Part shown: one piece after another, positions 36,375 through 44,986 of the stretch
Position numbering within the stretch: the stretch's first letter is position 1
Layout: every line of letters starts with the position of its first letter
Assembly (NCBI GenBank): GCA_029202545.1
Contig: CP119311.1
Span: 2,852,001 to 2,916,000 of the forward strand
Length of the DNA: 64,000 bases
Reading direction: 5' to 3'
DNA from: Candidatus Pseudobacter hemicellulosilyticus
GTDB taxonomy: Bacteria > Bacteroidota > Bacteroidia > Chitinophagales > Chitinophagaceae
The notes under the pieces: model-generated
The model's database searches: none
Seen by the model: the letters and a program-made list of their open reading frames with translations, nothing else
Told to the model about the DNA's origin: nothing
Program-made: the position numbers and the translations under genes

Positions 36375-36653
36375 GTGAAATCACCATTTGAGCCTTTTGA
36401 CCCGGGAGCCGTTATGCAAAACAACCGCTCCCTGAACCGGTTTAGACACTTTATCGAGTGGCAGGCATTCGGCGTGTGTTCTGCTATAGGAGAACGTATG
36501 GGGATTGCAACCTCCAGGATCCGCACGTGTTTTATCTATGTTTCGCTGCTCACTATGGGTTCTCCCCTTATTCTATATTTAGCATTAGCGTTTACCATGA
36601 ACATCAAGCGATATATTAAATCCGTTCGCCGTAATCCGCTGAGATACCAATAA
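36375..36653 (+). CDS. PspC domain protein, small membrane
   Basis: Up to 92 residues. A GTG at 36375 gives the longest form; ATG at 36414 (MQNNRSLNRF) gives 79 residues and is equally plausible. The segment 'AFGVCSAIGERMGIATSRIRTCF' is the PspC signature (usually 'GVCGGIAEYFGIDPTLVR'), followed by a hydrophobic helix pair 'IYVSLLTMGSPLILYLALAF'. PspC family proteins sit in the inner membrane and relate to envelope-stress response. It precedes the AraC-type regulator by 31 bp on the same strand, possibly one operon. Confidence 0.8.
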   Translation: MKSPFEPFDPGAVMQNNRSLNRFRHFIEWQAFGVCSAIGERMGIATSRIRTCFIYVSLLTMGSPLILYLALAFTMNIKRYIKSVRRNPLRYQ

Positions 36654-36684
36654 CCCCTTAAGCAGGGGAAGGTCCGGAACCCGT

Positions 36685-37752
36685 ATGGGAGCTGGCTTTT
36701 GCTGGAAAGGCTTTTCTGATAGCACCGGTAGCACTCACCTTTTAAACGTAATACTGGTGTTCAAATTTGACTATACATATACCGACTATGAGCAACTGGT
36801 ACGTGAACTGGCCAAAAAACTGGAAGTTCCCGTAGTGGACAATGCCGTGCAATTTCCGACGGCTATTGCCGATGGCTCCTACCAGTTCATCATTCTGCCC
36901 AACGGCCTGCATGCTACCATTATGAACTGTACCATGCATGAAGACTGGCTGGTGCACCGCAAGAAGAACCCGGCGGAGGAGTATTATGTGCTTCGCTTTG
37001 ATGAATTGAGCATTCCTGGTTCCCTGGTGGTCACCATCGGGGACGATAAGGTCAAGGAGAACAATACCGCCAAGGCCATCGCTTACCTGACCAGTACCTT
37101 GTTTGACTGGTCCTACCTCAGTACCCAGGGCACCAGCTTTAAAGGCATCGCCATCCTCTTCAACAAAGAATGGCTGGCTAAATACCTGGATATTGCAACA
37201 GCTGAAAACGTGCTGTCCACCTATATTTCATTGAAATCAGAGAACCTCAATATAGAGCCGCTGGACAACAGCTACCGCCGCTGGATGCGTACTATTATGG
37301 AAGTGCAGCCGGATAACCCGCTGCGACTGACCATTATCCAGAACCGCATCATGCTGATGATTGAACGTTTTTTCACCCACCTGTACGATAAAATGCATAA
37401 CCCGACCTTCCGTATCCCTTTATCGCCGGACGATATCAACCGGGTGATGCAGATAGAAGGTATTCTCACCAAAGACATATTTCAATCGCCGCCCTCCATC
37501 CAGCAACTGGCCAAAATGGTCTCTATCAGTGAATCCAAGCTGAAAAAAGATTTCAAGATCATGTATGGCTTCCCCATCTATGAATACTACCAGCAAGCCC
37601 GTATGCAGGCTGCTCAGGATAAACTGCTGACCGGCAGGTTCTCGGTCAAGGAAGTGGCCATGGAACTGGGTTATTCCAATCTGAGCAACTTTACCATCGC
37701 TTTCAAAAAACAGTTCGGCGTACTGCCCAGCCAGCTCCTGTCAGAACAGTAG
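36685..37752 (+). CDS. AraC family transcriptional regulator
   Basis: 355 residues if the ATG at 36685 is used; the first ~24 residues look non-coding and a GTG at 36757 (starting VFKFDYTYTDYEQL) may be the true start. The C-terminal ~100 residues hold two HTH motifs of the AraC/XylS class ('PPSIQQLAKMVSISESKLKKDF' and 'FSVKEVAMELGYSNLSNFTIAF', with the conserved 'FGVLPSQL' end). The N-terminal ~240 residues are a ligand or dimerisation region without a recognisable named domain. Targets unknown. A candidate ncRNA follows downstream on the same strand. Confidence 0.9.
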   Translation: MGAGFCWKGFSDSTGSTHLLNVILVFKFDYTYTDYEQLVRELAKKLEVPVVDNAVQFPTAIADGSYQFIILPNGLHATIMNCTMHEDWLVHRKKNPAEEYYVLRFDELSIPGSLVVTIGDDKVKENNTAKAIAYLTSTLFDWSYLSTQGTSFKGIAILFNKEWLAKYLDIATAENVLSTYISLKSENLNIEPLDNSYRRWMRTIMEVQPDNPLRLTIIQNRIMLMIERFFTHLYDKMHNPTFRIPLSPDDINRVMQIEGILTKDIFQSPPSIQQLAKMVSISESKLKKDFKIMYGFPIYEYYQQARMQAAQDKLLTGRFSVKEVAMELGYSNLSNFTIAFKKQFGVLPSQLLSEQ

Positions 37753-38021
37753 ATCAGCTGGCGGGCATAGTAGCTGTTCCTCCATACTGTGCTGCTTGCG
37801 GCAGACGCACTACTGTCAGCAGGCGCCCTTACAATGCGCTTTCCGCTGCGGTAAACTATCCGGCCGGGAAAAGTTTCCTCTGCATGAGCGCAATGTTAAA
37901 ACCCTGCGGCCCCGTCAGCCTGAGGTTCTGAGTACCAGTACACTGCGCCGCTATAATTGTTAAAAATACTTTTCAGTTAGTGAATTGACCACAACAGTGA
38001 CAGCGTTCGGCGTACACGAAG

Positions 38022-38209
38022 TAGTTTTGCACCTGTACCGAGGTTAAGTTTCAAAGAGGAAGTCCCGTTTTTGATCCATTTCAGATCCAAGGAAAAACAC
38101 TTATGAAAGGCCTCTGATTAAAGTACTGTACAACGCTGCTGTATCCCCCGCAGCACCTAAGAAAACTTATTCACTGGGCCGTTCCGAACAGGAGCGGCCC
38201 TTTGTTATT
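38022..38209 (+). ncRNA. Candidate structured non-coding RNA with own -7 box and terminator
   Basis: TAGTTTTG (38022-38029) is a consensus -7 box (no ideal -33). The predicted transcript (about 38034 onward) has a long-range helix TAAGTTTC (38045-38052) with GAAAACTTA (38161-38169, one bulged A) enclosing two hairpins: a long one (AGAGG 38055-38059, AAGT, GTTTTT 38067-38072 paired with AAAAAC 38093-38098, ACTT, CCTCT 38111-38115; bulged CCC) and a short one (GCTGC 38135-38139 / GCAGC 38150-38154). A terminator GGGCCG / CGGCCC with TTTGTTATT follows (38176-38209). No ORF. I do not recognise the family. The preceding 270 bp (37753-38021) shows nothing else. Confidence 0.5.
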
Positions 38210-38235
38210 GGGGCCGCCTCCGGCGGGGCGGGGGA

Positions 38236-39060
38236 TTAAGCTACAACGGCTTTGCGCAGTTTTACCAGTTCCTGGAGTAACCCTTCCAGCCGGTCCAGCT
38301 GCAGCATATTGGCGCCATCGCTCTTGGCCACGGCCGGGTTGGGATGGGTTTCAATGAAGAGGCCGTCTGCACCGGTAGCAATGGCGGCTTTGGCAATAGT
38401 GCCAATCAGCTGCGGGTTACCGCCGGTAACACCGCTGGTCTGGTTAGGCTGTTGCAGGCTATGGGTGCAGTCCATCACTACAGGCGCACCATGCTCTTTC
38501 ATCCAGGGAATATTGCGATAGTCCACCACCAGGTCCTGGTAGCCGAAGGTATTGCCACGTTCAGTGAGGATCACTTTATCATTGCCGGCCTTGCGGATCT
38601 TCTCGGCGGCAAATTTCATGGAAGGGCCGCTGAGGAACTGTCCCTTTTTTACGTTGACAATGCGGCCGGTCTGTGCGGCGGCTTCCAGCAGGTCGGTCTG
38701 CCGGCAGAGAAAGGCCGGGATCTGCAGAATATCGATATACTGTGCGGCCAGCGCTGCTTCTTCATGCGCATGAATATCGGAGGTTACGGGCAGCTTGTAA
38801 TAGTCGCCGGTCTTTTTCAGCAGCTGCATGGCTACTTCATCGCCCAGGCCGGTGAAGGAGGAAGCGCTGGTACGGTTGGCTTTGCGGTAGCTGGCTTTGA
38901 ATACATAGGGGATGCCCAGGTTTTTACAGATGCCGGATACTTTATCGGCCACTTCCATCAGCAGCTCCTCACTTTCCACCACACAGGGTCCGGCTATCAG
39001 GAAGAAATTCTTCTCATCGTATTGTTGCTGTGCAAACAGGTCTTTTAACATTTTTTCCAT
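38236..39060 (-). CDS. kdsA: 3-deoxy-8-phosphooctulonate synthase (KDO-8-P synthase)
   Basis: 274 residues from the ATG at 39060. Condenses PEP with arabinose-5-P to KDO-8-P for the inner core of LPS, which also confirms a Gram-negative envelope. Family motifs: IAGPCVVES at the N-terminus, FKASYRKANRTS, 'ILQIPAFLCRQTDLL', KKGQFLSG, and TERGNTFGYQDLVVD. DCTHS replaces the common DVTHS. Cytosolic TIM barrel. The promoter box TATCTTTG ends 4 nt before the ATG (CGCC between), suggesting leaderless mRNA. Confidence 0.96.
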   Translation of the reverse strand: MEKMLKDLFAQQQYDEKNFFLIAGPCVVESEELLMEVADKVSGICKNLGIPYVFKASYRKANRTSASSFTGLGDEVAMQLLKKTGDYYKLPVTSDIHAHEEAALAAQYIDILQIPAFLCRQTDLLEAAAQTGRIVNVKKGQFLSGPSMKFAAEKIRKAGNDKVILTERGNTFGYQDLVVDYRNIPWMKEHGAPVVMDCTHSLQQPNQTSGVTGGNPQLIGTIAKAAIATGADGLFIETHPNPAVAKSDGANMLQLDRLEGLLQELVKLRKAVVA

Positions 39061-39064
39061 GGCG

Positions 39065-39072
39065 CAAAGATA
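39065..39072 (-). promoter_or_regulatory. kdsA promoter -7 box next to the start codon
   Basis: Minus-strand TATCTTTG, then CGCC and ATG; the 15-base block TATCTTTGCGCCATG is identical at the ABC-F gene (59897-59911). The 340-bp gap to tdh also holds imperfect repeats of TGCCGGCAGG (near 39096 and 39140) and otherwise nothing. Confidence 0.65.
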
Positions 39073-39337
39073 CAAAGAACTGCCAAAGCAGGTAGTGCCG
39101 GCAGGCCTGGTCAGCAACCTTGTTACCGGACCGCTGGTACTGCCGGCAGGCAGCCCGCTACGGGGTGTATGCCAGCCATTTTCAGCAAGCGCTGACTGTG
39201 CAGGGACTACCCGGGAACCAATGTCCCAACGGTCAGTGCCGGCGCCGCTGGTCAGGATAATTTAACTGCGTTCATGACACACATATTGCCAGGGGCGGGC
39301 TGCCTGCCGCCTGGGTAAAAGCTTACCCGGATATTTT

Positions 39338-39368
39338 TTTGAAATGGGCGATCTACGCTTTACTTTTG
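39338..39368 (+). promoter_or_regulatory. Promoter of the threonine dehydrogenase gene
   Basis: TTTG (39338-39341), 19-bp spacer, TACTTTTG (39361-39368): consensus promoter, 31 nt before the ATG. Confidence 0.85.
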
Positions 39369-39399
39369 GCACCACTTAAAACTACCGAACATCCTTCTT

Positions 39400-40344
39400 A
39401 TGATCAGAGAACGAATTTTAGTTATTGGCGCATCCGGTCAGATCGGTGTAGAGCTGACGCTGGCCCTGCGAAACATATATGGTAACAACAACGTTATTGC
39501 CTCCGACCTCCGTGAAGAGAATGAGCTGCTGAAAGGAACTGGTCCTTACGTGAGCATTGACGTTATGAACAAGGAAATGCTGCACGTACAGGTGATCCGC
39601 CAGAACGTGACCCAGATCTATCTCCTGGCCGCCATGCTGTCTGCTACCGGTGAAAAGAATCCCAACCTGGCCTGGCACCTGAACATGCAGGGGCTGCTGA
39701 ACGTACTGGATATTGCCCGTGAAGAAAAGATCTACAAAGTATACTGGCCCAGCAGCATCGCTGTATTTGGCCCTACTTCTCCCAAACAGAACTGTCCCCA
39801 GCAAACCATTATTGAACCTACTACGGTGTATGGCATCAGCAAATATGCCGGTGAATTCTGGTGCGATTACTACCACCAGCGTTTTGGGGTGGATGTACGC
39901 AGCATGCGTTACCCGGGCCTGATCAGTTATAAATCGGCTCCCGGCGGTGGTACTACTGACTATGCCGTGGAAATTTTCCATGAGGCGCTGGAAGAAAAGA
40001 AATATACCTGCTTTCTCCAGGAGGATACTTACCTGCCCATGATGTATATGCCTGACGCCATCCGCGCCACCATTGAGCTGATGGAAGCGCCGGCAGCCAA
40101 AATTTCCGTCAGGCATTCCTATAACCTCTCGTCCATGAGCTTCTCACCCAAAGAGATTGCGGACGAGATCCGTAAAGAGATCCCCGAGTTTAAAATTGAT
40201 TACAAACCGGACTATCGTCAGCAGATCGCCGACAGCTGGCCGCAAAGCATTGATGATTCTGTGGCCCGCCGCGACTGGGACTGGAAGCATGAGTATGACC
40301 TGGCCAAGATGACGAAGGACATGCTGACCAATCTCAAAAAATAA
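39400..40344 (+). CDS. SDR-type L-threonine 3-dehydrogenase
   Basis: 314 residues. Rossmann start 'ILVIGASGQIGVELTLAL' binds NAD; the catalytic YxxxK is YGISK with preceding PSSIAVFGP; 'MRYPGLISYKSAPGGGTTDYA' and 'MYMPDAIRATIELM' are the hallmarks of the short-chain-type threonine dehydrogenase related to UDP-galactose 4-epimerase, as described in Flavobacterium and animals. It oxidises threonine to 2-amino-3-ketobutyrate, which feeds glycine and acetyl-CoA. A generic epimerase is the alternative, but the PGGGTTDYA loop argues against it. Monocistronic with a strong promoter. Confidence 0.9.
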   Translation: MIRERILVIGASGQIGVELTLALRNIYGNNNVIASDLREENELLKGTGPYVSIDVMNKEMLHVQVIRQNVTQIYLLAAMLSATGEKNPNLAWHLNMQGLLNVLDIAREEKIYKVYWPSSIAVFGPTSPKQNCPQQTIIEPTTVYGISKYAGEFWCDYYHQRFGVDVRSMRYPGLISYKSAPGGGTTDYAVEIFHEALEEKKYTCFLQEDTYLPMMYMPDAIRATIELMEAPAAKISVRHSYNLSSMSFSPKEIADEIRKEIPEFKIDYKPDYRQQIADSWPQSIDDSVARRDWDWKHEYDLAKMTKDMLTNLKK

Positions 40345-40446
40345 GCATTACAGGCAGGCGCCCGCAGGCACTGTAGGGTAGGGTCCCGGTAAAACCGGGA
40401 GAGTTGTATATTTAGGGGAATCGATCAGTCTAACTCAAACCTACGC

Positions 40447-43047
40447 ATGTACAGAATTCTACTGCTGGCGCTCTGCTGCTGGCTTGCTGTTCCGGCAGCG
40501 GCCCAATCCAAACGCATTGCTGTTGATCCCGCCACCATCCGGGTGGACTGGGAAGTGATCACTAATCATCATGAAGGAAAGGCAGCCTGTTTGTCGGCCT
40601 TTACTTTTACCAATACCGGTAAGAAAGCCCTGCCCGCTTCGGGTTGGGCTTTCTATTTTAATTTTGTGCGAACCATAGATCCCGCTGCTGTAACCGGTGG
40701 CGTGCAGGTAAGGCTGGTGAACGGGGACCTTTATAAAATGAGTCCCGCTACCGGTTTCGCCGGTCTGGCCCCGGGGGCTACGCTGCGGGTGGAACTGGTG
40801 GCCGGCGCCTGGCTGGTGAATCAGTCCGATGCGCCGCTGGGCCTGTTCTGGGTGCTGGACGAGCAGCCGGAAAAGGCCATCGCCGTAAAGCAGTATCAGG
40901 TGAAACCTTCTACTGAGCCGGCGCAGACCATGCGTTCCATGGCGGATCAGCTGCCACTGGCAGGCGCTGCTGCGCTTTACCAGCAATATGCAGCGTTGTC
41001 TGCAGCGCCTGTCACAGCGCAGCCGCTGATCATCCCCAGCCCGGCAGTGTACCAGGCCAATCCGGGTTCCTTTTTCATTTCACCTGCAACTACCACCATT
41101 GTCTACGATAGCAGCTTTGCCGTTGAAGCCGGTTACCTGGCCAACGAGCTGTCCAGGGTGCTGGGTAAAAAGCTGCCACTTTCTGCGCAGCCTGTGAGCA
41201 GCCCAGCCATTGAGCTGGTAAAGAACGAGGCCGGTCCGGAAGCGTATACCCTGTCTGTTACCCCTCAGGGCGTACGTATCCTGGCGGGCAGTAATGCCGG
41301 GATCTTTTACGGGATCCAGTCGCTCAAGGCCCTGCTGCCGCCTGCTGCCTGGTCGGCGCCTGCTGTCAGCGTCCGCGTGCCCTGTGCAGCCGTGCAGGAC
41401 CAGCCGCGTTTCGGTTATCGCTCTTTCCTGCTGGATGTGGCCCGTCATTTCCAGCCCAAGGCGCAACTCTTAAAAACACTGGACCTGCTCTCCTTCTATA
41501 AGATCAATGTCTTTCACCTGCATTTCAGCGAGGATGAAGGCTGGCGGGTGGAGATCCCCGGCCTGCCCGAGCTGACGCAGATCGGCGGCCGCAGGGGTTT
41601 TCCATTTGACGGCAACAGGCAATTGCCGCCCTCATTTGGCTCTGGTCCGGATGCGGACCATTCCCGCGGCAGCGGCTTTTATTCCCGCGAAGATTTTGTA
41701 GAGATCCTGCGTTATGCCACCGAAAGACATATCCGTGTGATCCCGGAGATAGAAACGCCGGGCCATGCCCGTGCCGCCATTATAGCTATGAAGGCCCGCT
41801 ACGACCGGCTCCTGAAAGAAGGAAAAGAAGCGGAAGCCAGGGAATTTATGCTGCATGATCCGGCCGATCAGTCCGTCTACCGCAGTGTGCAGGGCTGGGA
41901 CGATAATGTGATCAATGTGGCCCTGCCTTCCACCTACCGCTTCCTGGAAAAAGTAGTGGATGGGCTGCGGGATATGTACCGCGAAGCCAATGCCCCGCTG
42001 ACACAGGTGCATATGGGCGGGGATGAAGTGCCTGCGGGGGTATGGGAGCGGTCGCCGGTATGCCAGGCTTTATTGCAGCAGGGCAGTGCGCTGACAACAA
42101 CTGACGATCTCTGGTACTATTATTACGGTAAAGTATATACGCTATTAAAAGAACGTGGCCTGGGCCTCTATGGCTGGGAAGAAGCCGGCATGCGCAAGAC
42201 CAGACTGGATGGCCGTCCGCATATGATCCCCAACCCGGATTTTGCCAACAACAGCTTCCAGCTGGATGTCTGGAACAATGTGCTGGGCTGGGGTGCGGAA
42301 GACCTGGCCTACCGGCTGGCCAATGCCGGTTACCAGGTGGTGCTGTCGCCCGTGAGCAACCTGTATTTTGATATGGCTTACCAGAAAGCCTTTGATGAGC
42401 CTGGTTATTACTGGGGTGGTTTTGCCGATGAGTATAAGCCCTGGTCTTTTATTCCATTTGATTATTACCGCAATTCCCGCACGGATGTGATGGGCAACCC
42501 ACTCGATAACAGCTTTTACAAAGGCAAGGACCGGCTCACCGATTACGGCCGGAAAAATACAGTTGGTCTCCAGGGACTGCTCTGGAGTGAGACCATCATC
42601 AGCGAGCAGCGGATGGAATACATGATCCTGCCCAAGCTGATGGGGCTGGCGGAACGTGCCTGGGCGGCTGATCCGGCCTGGGCTACGGAGCCGGATCCGG
42701 CAACAGCAGCCAGGCTGACGGCTACGGGCTGGGGGCAGTTTACAGCAATGCTGGGCCAGCGGGAGCTGCCGCGGCTGGACCATTATGCCGGCGGCTTCCA
42801 TTACCGGATACCGCCGCCGGGTCTGCTGGCGGAGAATGGAAAAGTACTGGCCAATGTGCAGTACAAGAACCTGCAGGTCCGCTATACTACGGATGGTACG
42901 GAGCCTACGGGGAAAAGCCGCCTGTATACCGGTCCTGTGGACAATACGGGCAAGCTGCAGTTCAAAGCTTTCAATGCCACAGGAAGAAGCAGCAGGACGG
43001 TACAGCCGGATACGGCTGGAAACGGAACACAGAAGCGGGGTTTCTAA
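40447..43047 (+). CDS. Glycoside hydrolase family 20 beta-N-acetylhexosaminidase, secreted
   Basis: 866 residues. Signal peptide (about 1-20, ending AAAQ); N-terminal chitobiase-type CHB_HEX beta-sandwich (about 22-165); GH20b domain (about 195-320, 'IYGIQSLKALLP'); catalytic TIM barrel (about 325-735) with RSFLLDVARHF and the catalytic pair Asp526-Glu527 in MGGDEVPAG; and a C-terminal CHB_HEX_C sandwich (about 775-850, 'YTTDGTEPTGKSRLYTGP'). Releases GlcNAc from chitin oligomers in the periplasm, complementing the GH18 enzyme at 28 kb. Ends close to a convergent terminator. Confidence 0.96.
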   Translation: MYRILLLALCCWLAVPAAAQSKRIAVDPATIRVDWEVITNHHEGKAACLSAFTFTNTGKKALPASGWAFYFNFVRTIDPAAVTGGVQVRLVNGDLYKMSPATGFAGLAPGATLRVELVAGAWLVNQSDAPLGLFWVLDEQPEKAIAVKQYQVKPSTEPAQTMRSMADQLPLAGAAALYQQYAALSAAPVTAQPLIIPSPAVYQANPGSFFISPATTTIVYDSSFAVEAGYLANELSRVLGKKLPLSAQPVSSPAIELVKNEAGPEAYTLSVTPQGVRILAGSNAGIFYGIQSLKALLPPAAWSAPAVSVRVPCAAVQDQPRFGYRSFLLDVARHFQPKAQLLKTLDLLSFYKINVFHLHFSEDEGWRVEIPGLPELTQIGGRRGFPFDGNRQLPPSFGSGPDADHSRGSGFYSREDFVEILRYATERHIRVIPEIETPGHARAAIIAMKARYDRLLKEGKEAEAREFMLHDPADQSVYRSVQGWDDNVINVALPSTYRFLEKVVDGLRDMYREANAPLTQVHMGGDEVPAGVWERSPVCQALLQQGSALTTTDDLWYYYYGKVYTLLKERGLGLYGWEEAGMRKTRLDGRPHMIPNPDFANNSFQLDVWNNVLGWGAEDLAYRLANAGYQVVLSPVSNLYFDMAYQKAFDEPGYYWGGFADEYKPWSFIPFDYYRNSRTDVMGNPLDNSFYKGKDRLTDYGRKNTVGLQGLLWSETIISEQRMEYMILPKLMGLAERAWAADPAWATEPDPATAARLTATGWGQFTAMLGQRELPRLDHYAGGFHYRIPPPGLLAENGKVLANVQYKNLQVRYTTDGTEPTGKSRLYTGPVDNTGKLQFKAFNATGRSSRTVQPDTAGNGTQKRGF

Positions 43048-43189
43048 GCGGAACTGTTGAAGGACCTGCATCTTAAAAAACACCTGTAGCGATCTCTGCT
43101 GCGTTGTAGCAGGATAGCAGTAGCTGGTGTGGCTGTTCTTCTCCCCAAAGAAAATTCTTTCGTATACCTATGGCAATAAGCTATACAGA

Positions 43190-43223
43190 AACAGCCCCCA
43201 AAGTTTTTGCTTTGGGGGCTGTT
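43190..43223. terminator. Bidirectional terminator between GH20 and DUF1080 genes
   Basis: 14-bp perfect stem AACAGCCCCCAAAG / CTTTGGGGGCTGTT with a 6-nt loop between convergent genes. Confidence 0.85.
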
Positions 43224-43248
43224 CTATTATAAAGTTATTCAGATCGCT

Positions 43249-43995
43249 TTACAGCGGCCTGATCCAGATATTGCGATAGCTCACGGCATCGCCATGATCC
43301 TGGAGGATGAGGGGCATTTTGTCCGCATGCTTTTCGTAATTGGAGATACCGATATACTGGGTAGCGCCCCAGATAGTGGCATTGTTCTGTACCAGTACGC
43401 CATTGTGCAGAACGGTTATGCGTGCCTGTGACTGCACGGAGCCATCAGCATAAAAGCGGGGTGCGGTGAAAATGACATCATAGGTCTGCCATTCGCCGGG
43501 TGGGCGGCAGGCGTTCACCAGCGGTGGTAATTGTTTATAGATGCTGCCGGCCTGGCCATTGGAATAGGTCTTGTTATTATAGGAATCCAGCACCTGCAGC
43601 TCATAGCGGCTCATCAGGAAGATACCGCTGTTACCGCGGCCCTGGCCTTCTCCTTTTACTTCTGCCGGGCTTCTCCATTCAATATGCAGCTGGCAGTCGC
43701 CAAATTCCTGGGTGGTATGGATCTCGCCGGCGCCGCGGGCTACGGTGAGGATGCCTTTCTCGTTCTTCCATTTAATGGCCTTGCCGTCATTGCCGGCCCA
43801 GGCACTGGTATGCTTACCATCAAAAAGCACAATGGCATCGGCGGGCGCATCGCTGCTGCTGGCGCCTGGTGTAACAACACGGGGTACTGGTGTATAGACC
43901 TCGGACAACTGGGGATCCCCGTTCTCCCGGTTCTGGGCAACAACAACCAGGGAGAGCAGGCTCGATAGGGAAAGGATCAGCAATTTTCGATTCAT
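43249..43995 (-). CDS. DUF1080 (3-keto-disaccharide hydrolase type) secreted protein
   Basis: 248 residues, signal peptide about 1-21 (ending VVAQ). The laminin-G-like/concanavalin-like DUF1080 core is clear: LFDGKHTSAW, 'GEIHTTQEFGDCQLHIEWRS' and 'GNSGIFLMSRYELQVLDSY'. Members of this family include 3-keto-glucoside lyases/hydrolases in sugar degradation; the exact substrate here is unknown. It stands alone on the minus strand. Confidence 0.93.
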   Translation of the reverse strand: MNRKLLILSLSSLLSLVVVAQNRENGDPQLSEVYTPVPRVVTPGASSSDAPADAIVLFDGKHTSAWAGNDGKAIKWKNEKGILTVARGAGEIHTTQEFGDCQLHIEWRSPAEVKGEGQGRGNSGIFLMSRYELQVLDSYNNKTYSNGQAGSIYKQLPPLVNACRPPGEWQTYDVIFTAPRFYADGSVQSQARITVLHNGVLVQNNATIWGATQYIGISNYEKHADKMPLILQDHGDAVSYRNIWIRPL

Positions 43996-44059
43996 ACTGT
44001 GTGGTTTATTCCGCTAATGTGTTTGGAAAAAAAATCAATATTACTATTTAATAGGCACT

Positions 44060-44332
44060 TTATCTTTCTATTGTAAACTGCGTGAAGTTTTGTGCTGGTA
44101 TTTCCTGTACTGTGACGTCAGTCACTATTGCCCTGGGCGGGCCCTGTTTACACCAGCTGATGAGGTGTTGCAGTTGCACATCAGTGCCGGAGGCAGTAAG
44201 CTGTACCCTGCCATCAGGCAGGTTGCGGACAGAACCGGTGACGCCCAGTTCACGGGCTTTTTTTTGAGTAGACTGGCGATAGAACACGCCCTGCACACGG
44301 CCGCTGACCAGGATAGTGATGGTTTGCTGCAT
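44060..44332 (-). CDS. acyP: Acylphosphatase
   Basis: 90 residues from the ATG at 44332. Hydrolyses acyl phosphates. The catalytic loop GRVQGVFYRQSTQ with its essential Arg and the second motif GSVRNLPDGRVQLTASG (catalytic Asn) are intact; family length is 90-95, and a longer upstream reading is Pro/Ala-rich and rejected. It lies 19 bp downstream of the SnoaL-like gene on the same strand. Confidence 0.94.
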   Translation of the reverse strand: MQQTITILVSGRVQGVFYRQSTQKKARELGVTGSVRNLPDGRVQLTASGTDVQLQHLISWCKQGPPRAIVTDVTVQEIPAQNFTQFTIER

Positions 44333-44351
44333 GGCCGGAAGGTACAACCAA

Positions 44352-44810
44352 TCAGGCAAATACAGCCCTGTGGCCGCTGCTGGCGGGTGCGGCGTTGAGG
44401 AAGCCGCCGGGTAAGGAGGGGGAGATGGAGAAACACTGGAAACTGGTAATGATCCATTCACCCTGTTCACGGATCAGGAAACTGTTGGTAAGGGTATGGC
44501 GGGAACTGGGTGCGTCCTTGTCCCAGCCCAGCTGGGTGATAGAACCATTGACCAGGGCAATATCGGGGGAAAGGAAACGGATGCTGCCCACCTCATGGAT
44601 CAGGGGTCTTGGGGCGGTGCCCTGGCGGAACTGCTGATCGCAGAGCTGGGCAATGGCCTGGCGGCCGCGGGCATACTGGGCGTTGCAACCCAGGTAGTCA
44701 CAGTCGGCCGTAAACAGGCTGGCATAACAACCGGCGTTGCCGGTATTCCAGCTGGCTGTCAGTTGTTCAAACAACTGGCGGATCTGTCTATCGTCTGTGG
44801 AAGGATTCAT
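44352..44810 (-). CDS. SnoaL-like / nuclear transport factor 2 fold protein
   Basis: 152 residues from the ATG at 44810 (MNPSTDDRQIRQLFEQL). The opening 'LFEQLTASWNTGNAGCYASLFTADCDYLG' and 'HTLTNSFLIREQGEWIITSFQ' match the SgcJ/EcaC branch of the SnoaL-like superfamily, a cone-shaped alpha+beta barrel used by small enzymes and ligand-binding proteins. The specific function is unknown. Likely co-transcribed with the acylphosphatase (19-bp gap). Confidence 0.85.
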   Translation of the reverse strand: MNPSTDDRQIRQLFEQLTASWNTGNAGCYASLFTADCDYLGCNAQYARGRQAIAQLCDQQFRQGTAPRPLIHEVGSIRFLSPDIALVNGSITQLGWDKDAPSSRHTLTNSFLIREQGEWIITSFQCFSISPSLPGGFLNAAPASSGHRAVFA

Positions 44811-44922
44811 AACTGATTCTTTCCACAAACCTACTATAGTGTGGGTCCCGCAGCAAGGCCAATCAGGTGTGCCCGGCCCGGTTACCGGTGAAACCGGGGT
44901 GGGGGTCGGTGAAAGATCACAA

Positions 44923-44970
44923 CATAATAACAGCGCCTGCCCCGGGAAGGAGACAGGCGCTGTTATTATG
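44923..44970. terminator. Terminator hairpin between icd and SnoaL-like genes
   Basis: Perfect 17-bp stem CATAATAACAGCGCCTG / CAGGCGCTGTTATTATG with 14-nt loop, 16 bp past the icd stop on the minus strand. Confidence 0.8.
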
Positions 44971-44986
44971 TCAAAAAGGGAGTAGA

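Noticed and set aside
38053..38066. RNase P-like AAGAGGAAGTCCC in the candidate ncRNA
   Set aside because: Only a partial match to the conserved GAGGAAAGTCC and the transcript is far too short for RNase P RNA.
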